A stretch of 42,068 bases of DNA from Candidatus Accumulibacter iunctus. Lineage in GTDB: Bacteria > Pseudomonadota > Gammaproteobacteria > Burkholderiales > Rhodocyclaceae. A program made the position numbers and the translations under genes. The notes under the pieces were generated by a model. It had not been told where the DNA came from and ran no database searches. It saw nothing but the letters and a program-made list of their open reading frames with translations. This document shows, piece after piece, positions 8,253 through 17,066 of this stretch; the first letter of the stretch is position 1; each line of letters starts with the position of its first letter. Location of the stretch: positions 1 through 42,068 of the forward strand of contig DDUX01000062.1 of the NCBI GenBank assembly GCA_002345025.1, in the 5' to 3' direction.

Positions 8253-8411
8253 TCAGGAAGTCTTCGCCGCCGGCGCGCTGGCCGCCGGCTTGGCCGGCGC
8301 GGCCGCCGTGCCCGGGCTGCCTTGGGCCAAGGCCCCCGTGCTCAGCAGGGCGGCGCTGACGAACATCAGCGCCCAGCGGCCGGCACTCGGCGCTTTAGGG
8401 ATGGAGTTCAT
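8253..8411 (-). CDS. Small secreted Ala/Pro-rich peptide (52 aa)
   Basis: An ATG at 8411 preceded by a GAAGG ribosome binding site opens a 52-residue frame with a plausible signal peptide (RWALMFVSAALLSTGALAQ) and a mature part of about 22 residues made of Ala, Pro, Lys and Ser. It lies between two exported-protein genes of the same strand, 9 bp after one and with its stop 10 bp before the start of the next. No family is recognised. The signal peptide, ribosome binding site and tight packing support it as a gene. Confidence 0.6.
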   Translation of the reverse strand: MNSIPKAPSAGRWALMFVSAALLSTGALAQGSPGTAAAPAKPAASAPAAKTS

Positions 8412-8420
8412 GGCGGGCCT

Positions 8421-8699
8421 TCAGGGAATCATGCCGCATTCGAACATCTTGTTCGTGATCGGCCCGGCGACGCGGTTCAGGAACTCGGTGCGCATCGCGG
8501 GATCGCTCTTGAGGAGACCGATGACGCGCTGCTCCTCGGCCGACTTGGGCTGCGCCTTCTGTGCCCAGAGCTGCTCGCAGCTCATGCCCTGGTACTTCTG
8601 CACTACCTTGTTGGCGACGTTGTCGAGCATCGGAAACTGCTGCGCGATGGCGACGCCGGCAGCAAGAGCGACGGTAGCGATGGCGATCTGCTTGATCAT
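8421..8699 (-). CDS. Small exported protein (92 aa)
   Basis: Signal peptide IAIATVALAAGVAIAQ at residues 4-19, then a short, mostly helical mature domain of about 70 residues with two cysteines (SCEQLW, FECGMIP) that could form a disulfide in the periplasm. It lies in the leftward block of envelope genes, downstream of the outer-membrane protein and upstream of the 52-aa secreted peptide. I do not recognise the family. It looks intact. Confidence 0.72.
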   Translation of the reverse strand: MIKQIAIATVALAAGVAIAQQFPMLDNVANKVVQKYQGMSCEQLWAQKAQPKSAEEQRVIGLLKSDPAMRTEFLNRVAGPITNKMFECGMIP

Positions 8700-8754
8700 G
8701 GTGAGTTCTCAGGTCGATACGAGTTGAAGAAAAGCGGGCGGTCTTGCCATTCCG

Positions 8755-9567
8755 TCAGAACTGGAACGCCACGCCGATGAGCGCGCCATTCATGGTCATG
8801 CTCTGCAGCGCATCGCCCGACTTGAAGTTGTAGTCCAGGTAACGCCAGGTGGCGAGCACCGAACCCCAGTCGAACGTGTAGCCCACGCCGGCGTTGATCT
8901 GCCATGTGAGCTTGGACTGGCCGCTGCCGAGATCGACGTAGTACGGCAGGAACCACTTGCGCTCGGCGCCGAAGTAGTAGCGGCCCTTGAGGCCGACGAT
9001 GGCGTCCCAGTTGGTGCCGTCGACACTGGCCTCGCCGCTGCGCGTCGGCAACTCGGGGATGCTGCTGGCCAGCGACCAGTTCAGCGTCTGCGTCATGTTC
9101 AGCATGCGGGCGCCGAACAGCAGGTCGGTCGTGTTGTCGGGCGTCGAGGTTAGATTGTAGATGCCAGCCAGCGACCATACCGTCGACTTCACGTCCAAAC
9201 CGAGGCGGGCGGACGCGCCGACGGGATGGCCGCCCACGGTGAAGTCGCGCGAACCGTCCTTCGAGCCGCCGAGGTCGGCATAGACCAGGTCGCTCCAGAC
9301 GCCCCACTGGCCTTTGCGGGCTTCGATCTGGCCCATCAAGGTCATCTTCAGCGAGTCGATCACGTCGCGCGCGCTGACGTCGATGCTCGCGCTGGCGCCG
9401 CTCGGGAACGAAGTGGTGCCCCCGATCGCCGGGAACCAGCCGTAGATGCCAAGTTCCCATTGCCACTTGTCGTTTGCGGCTTGCGCCTGGGCCGCGACGG
9501 ACGCGAGCCCGGATAGGCCGATGGCGAGCAGGCAGTTCACGAACCGGGTGTTGATGCGCTGTCCCAT
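8755..9567 (-). CDS. Outer-membrane beta-barrel protein (270 aa)
   Basis: Signal peptide (LLAIGLSGLASVAAQAQA) followed by alternating strands with aromatic girdles (WQWELGIYGWFPAIGG, GQWGVWSDLVYADLGGS, VWSLAGIYNLTST, KWFLPYYVDLGSG, VLATWRYLDYNF) and a C-terminal phenylalanine after ALIGVAFQF, the BAM recognition signature. Overall this looks like a 10-12 stranded barrel of the OmpW/YfaZ-like or 'hypothetical outer membrane protein' type with TxxTDLLFGAR motifs. The ribosome binding site is GAGGA. It lies downstream of a composite transporter pseudogene. No frameshift is visible. Confidence 0.8.
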   Translation of the reverse strand: MGQRINTRFVNCLLAIGLSGLASVAAQAQAANDKWQWELGIYGWFPAIGGTTSFPSGASASIDVSARDVIDSLKMTLMGQIEARKGQWGVWSDLVYADLGGSKDGSRDFTVGGHPVGASARLGLDVKSTVWSLAGIYNLTSTPDNTTDLLFGARMLNMTQTLNWSLASSIPELPTRSGEASVDGTNWDAIVGLKGRYYFGAERKWFLPYYVDLGSGQSKLTWQINAGVGYTFDWGSVLATWRYLDYNFKSGDALQSMTMNGALIGVAFQF

Positions 9568-9613
9568 GGCTGAATCCTCTTGAAGCGTGTTGAAAATAGA
9601 AAGAGCTAGACAC

Positions 9614-10882
9614 TCACTTCGGGAACATGAACTGCACTTGCAGCCGCAGCTGCCAGTTGGGGTCTTCGTCAGGATGCACGACGTTGTAGTAGCCGCTGAG
9701 CTGCGTGTTCACCGGCAGCTTGCCCAGATGGAAGATCTTGCCGATGCCGCCGCCGATCGGCAGCGTCCAGCGCTGGTCGCTGGCGGCCTCCCAGTTGGCG
9801 GTGATGATCGGCGAGGTCGTCAGGTACAGCCCGCCGGGGAAGTTGTAGTTCAGGAATGGCTGCAGCAGGAAGTTGTTGTAGCGCCCGCCCTGCTTGTCGC
9901 TGGACAACGACCAGATGTTGTTGAAAAGCGCGCCGTAGACCCAGGGGCTGCCCTTCTCCAGCTTCAACACGACCGCGGTCGGCCTCAGGCCCCAGTTCTT
10001 GTTGCCCAGCACGTCGTCGGTGTTGGTCGGCATCTGCACGATCGCGCCGGCGCCCCGGATCAGTCCGCCGGGGCCGGACTCGGACGGCGACAGGAAGGCC
10101 GAGAGCTGGATGTTGCCCAGGCCGAAGGTGTTGCCCTGGCCGGGCACGGACGCCGGCTGCCAGATCAGCGGCATGATCGTGCGGGTGGTGATGTTCCAGT
10201 CCTTTTTGACGTCGATCCGGATCACCGGCTGGATGTTCAGGATGTTCTGCGTGCCCGACAACGGCGCGGTGTTGAAGTTGGTGTTGTTCCGAAAGGGCAC
10301 ACTGGCCAGGTTGCCCACCGGGTTCTGCGCCATCTTGGCCAGTTCCCCGGCCGACATCTCGGCCCGCACCGGCAGGCACAGCTCCGCCAGCGCCTGGGTG
10401 TAGGTCAGCTTCATCTGGCCACCCACCTGCACGCCGCTGAGCAACGCCGGGTACTTCAGCCGCACCTCCGTGAAGTGGCCGTAGGGGCCGCGCACCGTCA
10501 CCGGGCTTGTTGCCCGCCTTGGCGCGCGCCGAGTCGTCGAACGTGGTCGCCATGCAAATGCCGTCGCCCTTCTGGAAGTCCAGCGCCAGCGATCCGTAAT
10601 ACGCCACCACTAGCGAATCGCCGGCCTTGACCTGCGGCAGGTTTTTCACGGCCGGATCGACCAGCACCGAGAATGTGTTGCCTTCCGGACCGGTCAGCGG
10701 GACGACGCCGTTCTTCTCTTCTGGTCCACCGCCTGCACGACCGCAGTCACCTTGACCAGCTTGGACATGCCTTCGACGTCCATCACCTGCGCCGGCTTGG
10801 CGGCAGCTGTCTGGGCATGGATGGGCTGGGCCATCGCCGCGCCCAGAGCAATGGCGCTGAGCAGCTTGCTGGTTGATTTCAT
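9614..10882 (-). pseudogene. Deletion-fused periplasmic protein and MetA-like transporter
   Basis: Two genes are merged. The 5' part (ATG 10882, ribosome binding site AAGGAAG) encodes a signal peptide and a periplasmic domain (VMDVEGMSKLVKVTAVVQAV); it shifts frame near 10715, continues (LTGPEGNTFSVLVDPAVKNL), loses sequence near 10500 and resumes in a third frame (VTVRGPYGHFTEVRL). After LTYTQALAELC the reading passes directly, without a stop or signal peptide, into the body of a MetA-type transporter (MSAGELAKMAQNPVGN, then NFNTAPLSGTQNILNIQPV) that ends normally with LQVQFMFPK. The transporter part is full length from there (about 265 aa). Interpretation as two former neighbours fused by deletion is inference from how each half resembles a known gene. 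Confidence 0.7.
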
Positions 10883-11032
10883 GGCTTCTTCCTTTATGGG
10901 GTAGACGCGCATTTGCGCGCCGTGGGTGGCTGACCTGAGTCGCTGGAAGGCCCCTCAGCCCCGAACCTCGCCAGCATGGCGAAGTCGTGGCGCGAGCGGT
11001 GATGCCCATGAAGGCCGCTTCGAAGTCATGCG

Positions 11033-12664
11033 TCACTTGCTCGCCGGTGGCGCAGCGGCCGGCATGACCTGCAGGACGATGAAAGCCTTGCCGGTCGGGA
11101 AATACACGCGCCCACCGAAGCCCGGCGTGATCAGCGCGCCGATCGAGAGGGGCTCGAAGAAGTCCGACGCCGCGATGATGCGGCCGGTAGCCGCGTCGCG
11201 CCAGGTCACCTGTTCCTTGTAGTTGCCGGTGAACAGCGCGAGCTTGATCGGCTCCTGCTCGACGTTCTTCCTGGCGTTCGACAGCAGCATCACGCGCCTT
11301 TCCTTGGGGCCGATCAGCGGCTGGAAGGCGTTGGTGGTGTTGTCGACGACCCACACCGTCTTCAACTCGCCGGTGGCCTGGTCGATCTTGATGCCTGCGA
11401 CCTTGCCCACGCCCATGTCCGCCGAGTAGATCATGCTGTTCTCGGGATCGGTCTGCGGCTTGGGCGGCGCCCAGCTCCACTCGCCCTTCTTCAGTTCGCC
11501 GAACGGGAAGATCACCTGCGTGCGCTTCGGATCGTTCTGGTGCACCGCCACGATGCTCGATGCCACCGTCTCGCTGCCAAGGCCGTTCGTCTGCAGCACG
11601 ATCCAGTCGCCGAGGATGCTCGGCGCATCGGACGTGGTCTGGCCCTCCTTCATGGGCTTGACCACCCAGCTCGTGTCCTGCGACAGCTTCTTCGTCTGCG
11701 GGTCCCAGAAGTAGCGCAGCGCCCCGCTGTTCACGCCGATGTAGATCGCGACCCTGTCCTCGAACATTGTGATGACGTGCGGCACCGTCGCCGGCTCGGG
11801 CAGCGCGATGCTGTCGAGAACTTCGAGCGTGTCGGGGTGCACGGCGACCACGTTCGAATTGCCCTGCTTCATGCCCGGCTCGTTGCACTGGATGATGGCC
11901 ATCGTGCCCTGAAGCTTGCAGCCGCTTGGCCGCGTCTGGTCCTTCAGGATCAGCGTGCCGTCAGGCGCGATCGTCAGGTGCTTGTAGCTCGCGTCGACGG
12001 CGGGCGTCGGACCGGTGGGCAGCGTGGCCTGCCTCAGGAGCAGGCCAGTGTCGCCGTCGAGCAAGGCGACCTTGTTCTGCCACGCGGTGACGATCCGGCC
12101 GTTCGGCAGGATGTTGAGATTGGTATTGGCAATCCACGCGCCCGACACGTTGCCGTTGTCGAGGTAGGTGCGCCAAATCTCGCGGCCCGTGGTGGCATCG
12201 GCCTTGGCGATGAAGGGCCCCGCCGGAATCGCGCCCTTGGGGGGAGGCGCCTGACCCCCCGAGATGAGCAGCTCGCCGGGGCGGCGGTTGTTGATGTACG
12301 ACGTTGTGTCGTATTCCACGGCGCTGCGCCACGCGAAAACCTTGTTCGGTCCGTCGAAGCTGCCAGTGAACGTGGCGCAGGGGAACATCCCGCTGCGCTG
12401 GGCATCGGCGATCTCCGCGCCGTTGATCGACGGGTAATAACCTGGCGTGGACAAACTCTGCGCGCAGGCCAGTTCCTTCGCGTACTGGCTTACATCGCCA
12501 GGCAGTGGCCCGTTCGCTGCGATTTCGTTCGGCGTGAGGCCGATCTCGCCGATGCGGTGCTCGATCTTCGGCTCGACCGCCGTACCCAACAGCCGGTAGG
12601 CCGCAACTGCCAGCAGGACAAATGCAACGAGCCCAACGAGCTTGAAGATTCCGGATTTGGTCAT
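11033..12664 (-). CDS. Membrane-anchored beta-propeller-like protein (543 aa)
   Basis: One N-terminal membrane helix (LVGLVAFVLLAVAAYRLLG, residues 8-26), then a large periplasmic domain with repeated segments of about 50-60 residues that alternate beta strands and Asp/Gly turns: KVFAWRSAVEYDT, IAKADATTGREIWRTYLDNG, VALLDGDTGLLLRQATLP, GKVAGIKIDQATGELKTVWV, QVTWRDAATGRIIAASDFF. The 'D-x-x-T-G' turns recall PQQ-binding-like propeller blades, but no complete dehydrogenase motif or haem-binding CxxCH is present. It probably binds or scaffolds something in the periplasm; an enzymatic role is unproven. It lies 47 bp downstream of the DUF1254 gene in the same direction and appears intact. Confidence 0.75.
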   Translation of the reverse strand: MTKSGIFKLVGLVAFVLLAVAAYRLLGTAVEPKIEHRIGEIGLTPNEIAANGPLPGDVSQYAKELACAQSLSTPGYYPSINGAEIADAQRSGMFPCATFTGSFDGPNKVFAWRSAVEYDTTSYINNRRPGELLISGGQAPPPKGAIPAGPFIAKADATTGREIWRTYLDNGNVSGAWIANTNLNILPNGRIVTAWQNKVALLDGDTGLLLRQATLPTGPTPAVDASYKHLTIAPDGTLILKDQTRPSGCKLQGTMAIIQCNEPGMKQGNSNVVAVHPDTLEVLDSIALPEPATVPHVITMFEDRVAIYIGVNSGALRYFWDPQTKKLSQDTSWVVKPMKEGQTTSDAPSILGDWIVLQTNGLGSETVASSIVAVHQNDPKRTQVIFPFGELKKGEWSWAPPKPQTDPENSMIYSADMGVGKVAGIKIDQATGELKTVWVVDNTTNAFQPLIGPKERRVMLLSNARKNVEQEPIKLALFTGNYKEQVTWRDAATGRIIAASDFFEPLSIGALITPGFGGRVYFPTGKAFIVLQVMPAAAPPASK

Positions 12665-12711
12665 TTGAATGTTTCCCTTGCTTGTTGCTTGGCACAGTGC
12701 TCTGCCAGCCA

Positions 12712-15543
12712 CTACTTCTTCAGTCCACTCGCCTCGAACGCCGCCTTGGTCGTGTACTCGCCCTGGGGCAGATACGGGCCCATGACGGCCTCTTCCATGC
12801 CGGGCTTGGTCACCCTGTCGGGGCTCTGCGTCCAGCTTGGGTTGTTCGCCATGATGCGCAGCATCAACATGCCGAAGTCCGGGCGGTTCTTCGGCCCGTC
12901 GATCCCCTCGCCACGCGGGCTCCACTCCATCCACGCGACGCCGTTCGCCAGCGTCGCGTTGTTCGGGCGGTCTTCCTTGCGGCTGACCACGATCGTGTAA
13001 TTGCGGTCGGCATCCAGCGGAACCTGCATGTCGGTCAGGCCGTCGACGATCTGTCCGGACGGCGCGGCCTCGCAACTGACGAGCGACCAATACTGGGTCT
13101 GCGCATCGGGCATCACTTCGAGGCCCCTGCCGCCCGCTCCGGCGTAGGTATTCGGGAAGGTGGGCATCTTGCCGCGCATCACGTACACCGGGCCGAACCT
13201 GCGCGAAAGGTAGGTGACGAGGTACTGGGTCGAGGGATCGCCGCCGCCCTCCATCGCGCCCGCAAACGGAATCTTGGCGCGCTCCTCGGGCGACTTGAAC
13301 GCACCGACCACGGAGTACCGCAGCGTCCAGAACTTCTCCCACTTGGGATCCTTGCGCGCAGGCGCGGTCGCCGGGTCGAGCGTCGGATCGTTGGTCTTCG
13401 CGTTCACGATCTCCTCCCACTGCTCGTCCGTTACCGGCTGCTTCGTGGCGCCGGTCATGGGCCGCGCCATCCGTTTGACGACATCCGTTGCCGTCAGCTT
13501 CGTCCCGTCGGCAAGCGTCGCCGAGTACGTCGGGAATCCGCGGCTTCCATAAGACGCATCCGCCGGCCCCCATCCGGCGCCGTCGCGGCCCTGGTCCGCC
13601 AGGTAGATGCGGATCACACCCTCGATCTGGCCGCCGCCTTTGCCTGCATAGACCGTGTTCTGTGCACGCTTGTTCGGTGCCACTGGGGCGTCATCGGCAA
13701 CGATCCTGAGCTTGAAGTCGCGCCGCTCGGCGAGTCGATTTGCGCCGACACGGAAGGGGTTCGTGGACCCTGGCTCTGGCTCGATCTCGGGCCCGGAGAT
13801 CGCGTCGGCGGCGACGAACGTGTTGCGTTCCCAGCGGTAAAGCGCCAACTGGAAGTAGCGGGCTTGCGGGTAGCTGAAGTCCATCGTCATGACGCTGCCC
13901 GCGGGCAGTTCGAGGCGCCCGAGAAAGTAGGTCGACTGCGTGTCGGGCCAGAGGTTCGGGTCCTGGATCGGCTTCGGGTATTCGAGATGACTCCAATAGG
14001 CCCACCCACGCGGACCCTGGAACACGCCGTCGTGGCCGTAGCGCTCGTCCGTGCGCACGATGTTCTCCAGCGACTTGTCACCGAAGCGCGTCACGGCCAG
14101 CGCGTTGAGGTTGCGCACCGGCACGATGGCCGGCGGTTTCCAGGTTCCTTTGCCCAGTGGGTAGACCGAGGGTGCATCGTCCTTCGGCCAATACAGGCGC
14201 ATCACGACGAACATCGGGCCGTCGGGCGCCGGCAGCCAGTTTGATTCCTTGTCCGTGCCCGGCGAGTCGCGCTGGATGAAGAGCGTGAGCGAGCCGTCCG
14301 GATTCTTCTTCATATCCCGGAGCATCGGCGAATTGACGAGGTAGCGGTTGATCGGGTTGTCGATCAGCAACTGCGTGCGGCCGTCGTACATCGTGATCGA
14401 CCAGAACGCATTGACCGGAGGAAGCTGACCGGGCGCAAAGGTCATCTGGTAGGTGTGCTTGCTGCCGTCGAGGACGATGCCGTTGGCGTCGCTGCGCGTG
14501 AACGGATAGACGGCTTCGGCCTCGCTGTTGCCGTAGATGCCGAGCTTGGCGGCGGCGGCGCGCAAAGCCCAGTTGCCCTTGTAGAATTCGCGGCTGCCGG
14601 CGGCGGACCCGATCTGCCAGCCGTTGACCGTGGTACCCACGCCGTCAGCGGTTGCGGCGATCTTCGCGAATGCGGCCTTGACCCCTTCGTCGATCGCCGC
14701 CTTCACCTCCGGCGAGAGTGTCTTCGGCTGAACGCTCCGGTCCGCGCCAATGCCGATCGCGGCGAACTTCTCGCGCAACGGCTTTTCGACCGCCGCGGTA
14801 CCGACCGGCGGGCCGAACTGCAGCAGAAAGTCGAGGTACGCGGCGAAGCCGGTCGTGAACATTTCCGGCGTCAACTTCGGCCAGTCGATCGCCGGTGCGG
14901 CGGGCGGCGCGGGCTTGCCGAGGAACGCCGACAGCGGCTGCAGCTTGTAGCCCGCCTGGACCTTCTTGACATTGTCCATGTCGGCGGGGCTGAAGAGCTG
15001 CGTGCGGTAGATGACGAGGCTGAACTGCGTCTCGCTGCGGAATGAGCTGGCGATTCCAGGCGACTGTTCCCCCTGCCATTGCGGTCCGCTGACGAGGTAG
15101 CAACCCGCGCCGTTGCCGGTGGCGCGGCTGCCGATGTAGCCATAGTTGTTGGTGTAGAGATCGATGAGCTGCACGTCGTAATAGCGCGCCTTCTCGATCT
15201 CCGGCATGCAGAGCACCATCGGCTCGGCGCGCAGGTCCAGCATCGCCATCGAGTACGGCGTATCGCTGTTGGGGGTGCTTATCGCCGTGTCTTTCGGCGT
15301 GAAGACGCGTGCCTCGTTGCTGAGAGTGTTGATCGGCGCCTTGAACTGTCCCGAGTCGCGGTCGATGAAGAACTTGTACAAGGCGGCGTAGCCGACGATC
15401 ATCGGGAACCCGTACAGGTAGGCTTCCTCGGCGGTGGCTTTGGTCTCGTCGAGCCGGGCTTCCTGCGCCTGGCTTGGCAGCAGTGCAAGCGCCGCGACAA
15501 GAGCCGCGGCCATCCGCAGAGCTCTGGAATTGCTCGTGATCAT
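12712..15543 (-). CDS. DUF1254/DUF1214 protein fused to second exported domain
   Basis: 943 aa. Signal peptide, then DUF1254 (about residues 40-180: EEAYLYGFPMIVGYAALY, STPNSDTPYSMAMLDLRAEP) and DUF1214 (about 320-460: WSITMYDGRTQLLIDNPINR). Normal family members end at a segment like GTWKPPAIVPV (here about residue 475, near nucleotide 14118). This protein continues in frame for about 470 residues of a second unit (LENIVRTDERYGHD, YFLGRLELPAGSVMTMDFSY, RFGPVYVMRGKMPTFPNTYAG). No signal peptide precedes the second half, so it looks like two exported proteins joined by a deletion. Function is unknown for both; DUF1254/DUF1214 genes are frequent in environmental proteobacteria. The start at 15543 overlaps the stop of the pseudo-receiver gene (ATGA). 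Confidence 0.8.
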   Translation of the reverse strand: MITSNSRALRMAAALVAALALLPSQAQEARLDETKATAEEAYLYGFPMIVGYAALYKFFIDRDSGQFKAPINTLSNEARVFTPKDTAISTPNSDTPYSMAMLDLRAEPMVLCMPEIEKARYYDVQLIDLYTNNYGYIGSRATGNGAGCYLVSGPQWQGEQSPGIASSFRSETQFSLVIYRTQLFSPADMDNVKKVQAGYKLQPLSAFLGKPAPPAAPAIDWPKLTPEMFTTGFAAYLDFLLQFGPPVGTAAVEKPLREKFAAIGIGADRSVQPKTLSPEVKAAIDEGVKAAFAKIAATADGVGTTVNGWQIGSAAGSREFYKGNWALRAAAAKLGIYGNSEAEAVYPFTRSDANGIVLDGSKHTYQMTFAPGQLPPVNAFWSITMYDGRTQLLIDNPINRYLVNSPMLRDMKKNPDGSLTLFIQRDSPGTDKESNWLPAPDGPMFVVMRLYWPKDDAPSVYPLGKGTWKPPAIVPVRNLNALAVTRFGDKSLENIVRTDERYGHDGVFQGPRGWAYWSHLEYPKPIQDPNLWPDTQSTYFLGRLELPAGSVMTMDFSYPQARYFQLALYRWERNTFVAADAISGPEIEPEPGSTNPFRVGANRLAERRDFKLRIVADDAPVAPNKRAQNTVYAGKGGGQIEGVIRIYLADQGRDGAGWGPADASYGSRGFPTYSATLADGTKLTATDVVKRMARPMTGATKQPVTDEQWEEIVNAKTNDPTLDPATAPARKDPKWEKFWTLRYSVVGAFKSPEERAKIPFAGAMEGGGDPSTQYLVTYLSRRFGPVYVMRGKMPTFPNTYAGAGGRGLEVMPDAQTQYWSLVSCEAAPSGQIVDGLTDMQVPLDADRNYTIVVSRKEDRPNNATLANGVAWMEWSPRGEGIDGPKNRPDFGMLMLRIMANNPSWTQSPDRVTKPGMEEAVMGPYLPQGEYTTKAAFEASGLKK

Positions 15544-16058
15544 CTCTTGTTCCTTCCTGGGGTCGAAGAAGAGCGCGCGCACGACCGGCCGAGCACGTTC
15601 GGCGATTCGGCTGGCGAATGAAGCGTGCGACAGGCCCGCATGTGGTCGATCGCCCGCAAAAGATCGGTCGCAATCGCTCGCTTGACGATCACGCAGTCCG
15701 CACCGGCCGCCCGAACTGCCGTTTCGACGTTGGAGTCCTCGTGGGAAGTGATCACGATCAACTGCGCTTCATCTGCCTTGGCTCGAAGTCTGCGAATCAG
15801 GTCGAGGCAGTCGCTCTGCACCAGCGCCAGGTCGGCGACGATGACATCGGGTCGAAGACGCTCAGCCCCCTCCAGCATCGACGCTCCGTCGCCCGCGGTG
15901 AAGACTGCATCGAACATGGTCTCGAGCAGACCGCGCAAGCCCTCGTTCAACGCATCGTGGCGATTCCCCAGAAGCGCGCAGAGTCCAGTGTGCAAGTTCA
16001 GCTTCCCCGGCGATTCGCCAGCCGAACCCGACTCTCGAGATTCAGGCGGCTTGTGCAT
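15540..16058 (-). CDS. Stand-alone pseudo-receiver domain protein
   Basis: 172 aa from the ATG at 16058 (the frame is open to a TTG at 16241). Residues 25-140 form a response-regulator receiver-like domain, closest to that of the LuxR-type regulator next door: GASMLEGAERLRPDVIVAD versus the same run in the neighbour. The phospho-acceptor Asp (about 76), Thr (104) and Lys (126) are present. The N-terminal acidic pair that binds Mg is missing: the regulator has DDH, this protein has NRHD. There is no HTH; the C-terminus is a Ser/Arg-rich tail. It may be an atypical receiver that does not autophosphorylate normally, acting on a partner. It is coupled by 4 bp to the DUF1254 gene. Confidence 0.72.
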   Translation of the reverse strand: MHKPPESRESGSAGESPGKLNLHTGLCALLGNRHDALNEGLRGLLETMFDAVFTAGDGASMLEGAERLRPDVIVADLALVQSDCLDLIRRLRAKADEAQLIVITSHEDSNVETAVRAAGADCVIVKRAIATDLLRAIDHMRACRTLHSPAESPNVLGRSCARSSSTPGRNKR

Positions 16059-16421
16059 ACCAGCCAGCAGGGCCCCCCGGCCGCGCGGGCTCGGCCCGCC
16101 ACTACCAGACGGGTACTCGGTCTTTCCTGCTTGGTCGGGAAACGACGCGTGGATCGACGCATACCTTTGCACGGCTTCGGCGGCAAGCCGTGCCCACGCC
16201 TTGCCGGGTAGCCGCGAGGGCGCACCGACAATGGTTGCCAATCAACACCGATGAGTCGTTTCCTGGAATCCATAGCCTTCCGCCAGGGCGCAATCTGTCG
16301 GGATCGTGCAGTCGCCATGCGCCTCGGCAACTCATACAGTGTGCCGAAGGGCCGCCAGGAAAGCTCCTCGCAAATTTACGAGGGCGCGGCTCACGCTATG
16401 GAAGCCACACCTGGGAAAGGT
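16059..16421. other. Intergenic region, regulator to pseudo-receiver
   Basis: About 360 bp between two genes of the same strand. The pseudo-receiver frame is open for 60 codons upstream of the chosen ATG but reads as low-complexity sequence. A promoter driving the leftward envelope block would be expected here; I could not identify a convincing -35/-10 or sigma-54 site. Confidence 0.4.
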
Positions 16422-17066
16422 CTAGTCGCTTACGAGACCGTGCCTGATCGCGATGCGGACCAGGTCGGCCATGCCCTTGGCGCCCACCGTCTCCATCATC
16501 GTGTACTTGTGGAATTCGACGGTGCGGGTAGAGATGGAGAGACTGGACGCGACCTGCTTGACCGACTTGCCGTCGGCGAGCAGTTGCAGGACCTCCCGCT
16601 GCCGTGGCGTGAGTGCGCGGAACGGGTCGGTGCGTCGAGCCGGGTTGGTCTGGTCGCCCGCCAGCACATCGGCGCCAAGGAGGGGCGCGACGAAGATGTG
16701 CCCCTCCAGCGCAGAGCGCAGGGCAAGAACCAGTTCCTGGACTGCCGAGTGCTTGAGCACGAACCCAAATGCTCCGGCGGCCAGCGCCCTGCGCGCATAG
16801 GCGGCATCGTGGTGCATCGTCAGGAAGACAACCCGCACATCGGGCAGTACCGCTCGCAACTGCGTCAGTGCGTCGATGCCGTTGAGGCGCGGCATCGTGA
16901 TGTCGGCGACGATGACATCCGGTCGCAGCCGCTGCGCCGCCTCCAGCATCGCCACGCCGTCCGCAACGATGTCGACCAGTTCAAACTCCTCGCCGAGCAG
17001 CGTCCGCAGGCCCTCCGCGAACATCCGATGATCGTCAGCGAGCAAGACGCGCGGCCGGTTGCTCAT
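16422..17066 (-). CDS. LuxR/NarL-family response regulator
   Basis: 214 aa. Receiver domain at residues 5-120 with the acidic pair Asp11-Asp12, phospho-acceptor Asp55 in VIVADITMPRLNGID, Thr83 and Lys105. The LuxR-type HTH occupies about 148-210 (LTPRQREVLQLLADGKSVKQ, then ISTRTVEFHKYTMMETVGAK). Its ATG overlaps the stop of the sensor kinase gene by 4 bp, so kinase and regulator are a cognate pair. Expected to bind DNA after phosphorylation and probably to activate the downstream envelope gene block, which is inference from position. Confidence 0.93.
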   Translation of the reverse strand: MSNRPRVLLADDHRMFAEGLRTLLGEEFELVDIVADGVAMLEAAQRLRPDVIVADITMPRLNGIDALTQLRAVLPDVRVVFLTMHHDAAYARRALAAGAFGFVLKHSAVQELVLALRSALEGHIFVAPLLGADVLAGDQTNPARRTDPFRALTPRQREVLQLLADGKSVKQVASSLSISTRTVEFHKYTMMETVGAKGMADLVRIAIRHGLVSD

